Origin: Marihabitans asiaticum | GTDB lineage: Bacteria; Actinomycetota; Actinomycetes; Actinomycetales; Dermatophilaceae | Direction: 5' to 3' | Assembly: GCF_007828725.1 (NCBI RefSeq) | Contig: NZ_VIUW01000003.1 | Location: forward strand, 248,001 to 312,000 | Length of the DNA: 64,000 nucleotides | Shown here: positions 61,607 to 64,000 of the stretch, piece by piece | How positions within the stretch are numbered: the first letter of the stretch is position 1 | Layout: each line of letters begins with the position of its first letter | Notes under the pieces: generated by a model | Told to the model about the DNA's origin: nothing | The model's database searches: none | Seen by the model: the letters and a program-made list of their open reading frames with translations, nothing else | Position numbers and translations under genes: made by a program

Positions 61607-63313
61607 GTGCCCGCATCCGTCGCACTCAACCCGGACCAGAGAGCCGCGGCATGGCAGGAGCTCGGAGCGACCGAGCTCGACGTGCTCGTCATCGGGGGCG
61701 GGGTGACCGGGGCCGGTGTCGCCCTGGACGCCGCGACCCGTGGTCTGAAGGTCGCCCTGGTGGAGCAGCGCGACTTCGCCTCGGGGACCTCGTCGCGCTC
61801 GAGCAAGCTCTTCCACGGTGGGGTGCGCTACCTCGAGCAGCTCAACTTCGCGCTGGTGCGCGAGGCGCTCAAGGAGCGTGAGCTGATGCTCACCCGGATC
61901 GCGCCGCACCTGGTCAAGCCGGTCGCCTTCCTCTACCCGCTCGAGCATGCGTTCTGGGAGCGCCCGTACGTCACTGCTGGCCTGACCCTCTACGACACGA
62001 TGGGTGGGGCGCGCTCGGTGCCGCGCACCAAGCAGCTCTCCAGGCGGGGCGTGCGCACGATCGCGCCGGCGCTCAAGCCGGAGACCCACCACGGGGGTCT
62101 GCAGTACCACGACGCGCAGTGCGATGACGCGCGCCACACGATGATGGTCGCCCGGACGGCCGCGGCGTACGGAGCGCGGGTGCTCACCTCGGCCAAGGTC
62201 GTCGGTCTGCTCCACGCGGGGGAGCGGGTTGTCGGGGCCAGGGTGCTCGACGTCGAGTCCGGCGAGGAGACCGAGGTGCAGGCGTCGGTGGTGATCAACT
62301 GCACCGGAGTCTGGACCGACGACATCCAGACCATGGCCGGGGGCCGCGGTCGCTTCCACGTCCGGGCGAGCAAGGGCGTGCACCTCGTCGTCGCCCGAGA
62401 CCGGATCAACTCCGAGACCGGCCTGATCCTGCGGACCCCGACCTCGGTGCTCTTCTGCATCCCGTGGGGTACCCACTGGATCATCGGCACGACCGACACC
62501 GACTGGAACCTCTCCCGGGCTCACCCCGCGGCGACCTCGGCAGACATCGACTACCTTCTCGGCCAGATCAACGAGGTGCTGCTCACCCCGCTCACCCGCG
62601 AGGACATCCAGGGGGTCTACGCCGGGTTGCGCCCGCTGCTTGCCGGCGAGAGCGAGGAGACCTCCCAGCTGAGCCGCGAGCACGCCGTCGCCCGTCCCCA
62701 GCCCGGCCTGGTCTCGATCGCCGGCGGCAAGTACACGACCTACCGGGTCATGGCCGCCGACGCCGTGGACGCGGCCCGGGAGGACCTGGGGGCCGGCGTG
62801 CCCGAGAGCGTGACCGCGCACATCCCGCTCGTCGGGGCGGAGGGCTACCAGGCCCTGGTCAACCAGCTCGATGCCCTCAGCCGGCGCCACGACCTGCCGA
62901 CCTGGCGGGTGACCCACCTGCTCGACCGCTACGGCTCGCTCGTCGAAGACCTTTTCGAGCTCATGGCTGACCGCCCCGAGCTCGCCGAGCCGCTGGCTGG
63001 GGCCGAGGAGTACCTCGCGGTCGAGGTGGTCTACGCCGCCCGTGCCGAAGGGGCCCTGCACCTGAATGACGTGCTCACCCGGCGCACCCGGATCTCCATC
63101 GAGACCCTCGACCGCGGCCTCGAGGCAGCCGAGCCGGCCGCACGCCTCATGGCCGCTGAGCTCGGCTGGGACGAGGAGCGGACCTCATCCGAGGTCGCCC
63201 ACTACCTGCGCCGGGTGCAAGCCGAGATCGAGAGCCAGCAGATGACCGACGACGAGCGCGCGGACGCCGAGCGCACCGAGGCGATCGACATCCGGACCCG
63301 CGCCCACGGCTGA
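61607..63313 (+). CDS. glpD: Glycerol-3-phosphate dehydrogenase, FAD-dependent
   Basis: Oxidises glycerol-3-phosphate to dihydroxyacetone phosphate and feeds electrons to the quinone pool. The 568-residue protein has the FAD loop VLVIGGGVTGAGVALDAA (about 26-43), SSRSSKLFHGGVRYLEQLNF, NCTGVWTDDI, WGTHWIIGTTDTDWN, and SIAGGKYTTYRVMA; the C-terminal helical domain follows. GTG 61607 follows CAGGAGA. The frame is open upstream but lacks family sequence. Confidence 0.95.
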   Translation: MPASVALNPDQRAAAWQELGATELDVLVIGGGVTGAGVALDAATRGLKVALVEQRDFASGTSSRSSKLFHGGVRYLEQLNFALVREALKERELMLTRIAPHLVKPVAFLYPLEHAFWERPYVTAGLTLYDTMGGARSVPRTKQLSRRGVRTIAPALKPETHHGGLQYHDAQCDDARHTMMVARTAAAYGARVLTSAKVVGLLHAGERVVGARVLDVESGEETEVQASVVINCTGVWTDDIQTMAGGRGRFHVRASKGVHLVVARDRINSETGLILRTPTSVLFCIPWGTHWIIGTTDTDWNLSRAHPAATSADIDYLLGQINEVLLTPLTREDIQGVYAGLRPLLAGESEETSQLSREHAVARPQPGLVSIAGGKYTTYRVMAADAVDAAREDLGAGVPESVTAHIPLVGAEGYQALVNQLDALSRRHDLPTWRVTHLLDRYGSLVEDLFELMADRPELAEPLAGAEEYLAVEVVYAARAEGALHLNDVLTRRTRISIETLDRGLEAAEPAARLMAAELGWDEERTSSEVAHYLRRVQAEIESQQMTDDERADAERTEAIDIRTRAHG

Positions 63314-63389
63314 CCTGCAGGAGGACTGGGAGGCGGAGGGGACTAATCGCTCGCGTCGCGGCGTTCTCCGATGAGATCCTGAGGAGAAC

Positions 63390-64000
63390 ATGACTGAACC
63401 GCACACCACTGACATCTCCGACGACGGCTGGCTCGAGGCCGTCGGGAGCGACGACGACACCAACGCCGGGCAGCGCGCGGTGGACCGGGTGCTCTCCCGG
63501 CGTGCGTCGGCGCTCGCCGACGGGCGCGAAGGGGGACCCGCGGGCGCCCGAGAGCAAGCCGGCTACGACGGCGAGCAGCTTGACCGTGAGGAGCGCAGCG
63601 CCCTGCGCCGCGTCCAGGGCCTGTCCACCGAGCTCGAGGACATCACCGAGGTCGAGTACCGCCAGCTGCGCCTGGAGCGGGTCGTCCTCGCCGCCATCTG
63701 GACCGAGGGCACGCTCGAGGACGCGGAGAACTCGCTGCGCGAGCTCGCCGCGCTCGCCGAGACCGCCGGGTCGGAGGTCCTCGCCGGTGTGCTCCAGCGC
63801 CGCCAGCGACCCGATCCCGGCACCTACCTCGGCTCGGGCAAGGCCGCCGAGCTGCGCGACATCGTGGTCGCGGAGGGTGCCGACACCGTCGTCTGCGACA
63901 CCGAGCTCGCCCCCAGCCAGCGGCGCGCGCTCGAGGACGTCGTCAAGGTCAAGGTGATCGACCGGACCGCGCTGATCCTCGACATCTTCGCCCAGCACGC
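63390..64000 (+). CDS. hflX: GTPase HflX, N-terminal part (cut by window end)
   Basis: The frame runs from ATG 63390, after GAGGAGAAC, to the last base without a stop. The visible 203 residues have an acidic, variable N-terminus of about 80 residues and then the HflX N-terminal domain: ERVVLAAIWTEGTLEDAENS, LRELAALAETAGSEVLAGVL, and PDPGTYLGSGKAAELRDIVV with DTELAPSQRRALEDVVKVKV. HflX is a ribosome-splitting GTPase; the GTPase domain lies outside. Its place after dapF and the glp genes fits actinobacterial synteny, where lexA often comes next. Confidence 0.93.
   Translation, partial: MTEPHTTDISDDGWLEAVGSDDDTNAGQRAVDRVLSRRASALADGREGGPAGAREQAGYDGEQLDREERSALRRVQGLSTELEDITEVEYRQLRLERVVLAAIWTEGTLEDAENSLRELAALAETAGSEVLAGVLQRRQRPDPGTYLGSGKAAELRDIVVAEGADTVVCDTELAPSQRRALEDVVKVKVIDRTALILDIFAQH

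Larger units (their letters stand above)
486..63543. repeat. Dispersed octamer CGAAGGGG (about 50 copies, both orientations)
   Basis: By eye I count about 24 copies as CGAAGGGG on the given strand and 27 as CCCCTTCG, close to one per 1.3 kb; about 5-6 would be expected from base composition. Examples: 486, 1316, 1349, 5024, 5771, 12532, 12605, 15087, 15590, 18163, 19615, 23466, 33978, 39329, 55913, 57652, 61464, 63046. Copies lie in genes of both strands, at gene ends and beside terminators. In genes several force uncommon codons such as GAA, or CGA-AGG in miaA at 57652. Confidence 0.75.

Noticed and set aside
1-64000. CRISPR arrays, tRNA or rRNA genes, insertion sequences, prophage
   Set aside because: No regularly spaced repeats, no rRNA-like sequence, no recognisable tRNA cloverleaf, transposase or integrase was seen in either strand.

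Overview
The window is about 64 kb of very GC-rich (roughly 70%) chromosomal DNA from an actinobacterium. The division genes have the actinobacterial layout: no ftsA or minCD, but sepF, yggT and a DivIVA/Wag31 gene just after ftsZ. The MurE fragment carries the DNPR motif of meso-diaminopimelate ligases. There is a C50-carotenoid operon, a CstA/cory-CC-star/ArsA group, a DUF3046 gene and a recA-recX-miaB-def-miaA-dapF-hflX neighbourhood. A Micrococcales member, possibly Intrasporangiaceae (Janibacter-like), fits best, but the genus is a guess. Almost everything is housekeeping, and I see no prophage, insertion sequence, CRISPR array, rRNA or tRNA.

Layout. 1-16.5 kb (+): the division and cell wall cluster murE(partial)-murF-mraY-murD-ftsW-murG-murC-ftsQ-ftsZ-pgeF-yggS-sepF-yggT-wag31, then a TraR/DksA zinc-finger gene with a histone-like Lys/Ala tail, lspA and an rluD-type pseudouridine synthase. 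16.6-34.2 kb: an acyl-CoA ligase (-) divergent from dnaE (+), oligopeptidase B, the three-gene group cstA / CC-tail protein / ArsA-type ATPase, a nitrilase-family hydrolase, then the lhr-nei repair operon (-) and a RibD-like reductase (+). 34.2-38.1 kb: an agmatine-to-putrescine operon (aguB-aguA, -) with a marR-DUF2306 pair and two side-by-side gene remnants, a 3'-half copy of aguA and a frameshifted TrkA/KtrA fragment. 38.1-43.8 kb: DUF3046, a three-gene ABC exporter, thpR, a VOC protein, then recA-recX under two apparent DNA-damage promoters. 43.8-48.6 kb: ATP-grasp / alpha-E / transglutaminase module, a YjdF-like membrane protein and a family 2 glycosyltransferase. 48.6-54.3 kb (-): the carotenoid operon idi-crtE-crtB-crtI-crtYe-crtYf-crtEb, every junction a 4-nt overlap. 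54.3-64 kb: miaB, a small Rv0909/CsbD-like gene, yceI, def, miaA, dapF, an RsmC-like methyltransferase with glpK (-), glpD, and the start of hflX (cut by the window end).

How it works together. The first 16 kb makes lipid II, polymerises it at the septum and places the Z ring and the poles. The carotenoid operon takes isopentenyl units from Idi through GGPP, phytoene and lycopene to a C50 cyclic carotenoid. aguB and aguA convert agmatine to putrescine. recA, dnaE and lhr each have a promoter resembling the mycobacterial PafBC-type damage promoter.

Most notable: (i) an octamer, CGAAGGGG, occurs about 50 times in either orientation, roughly nine times chance expectation, often using otherwise uncommon codons; (ii) a CstA / Cys-Cys-tail / P-loop ATPase module that parallels E. 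coli btsT-yjiX-yjiA with a different ATPase; (iii) a 22-bp near-perfect inverted repeat over the start codon of def; (iv) many genes with a -10 box only 6-9 nt before the start codon, implying leaderless mRNAs. All assignments come from reading the sequence; no database search was run.
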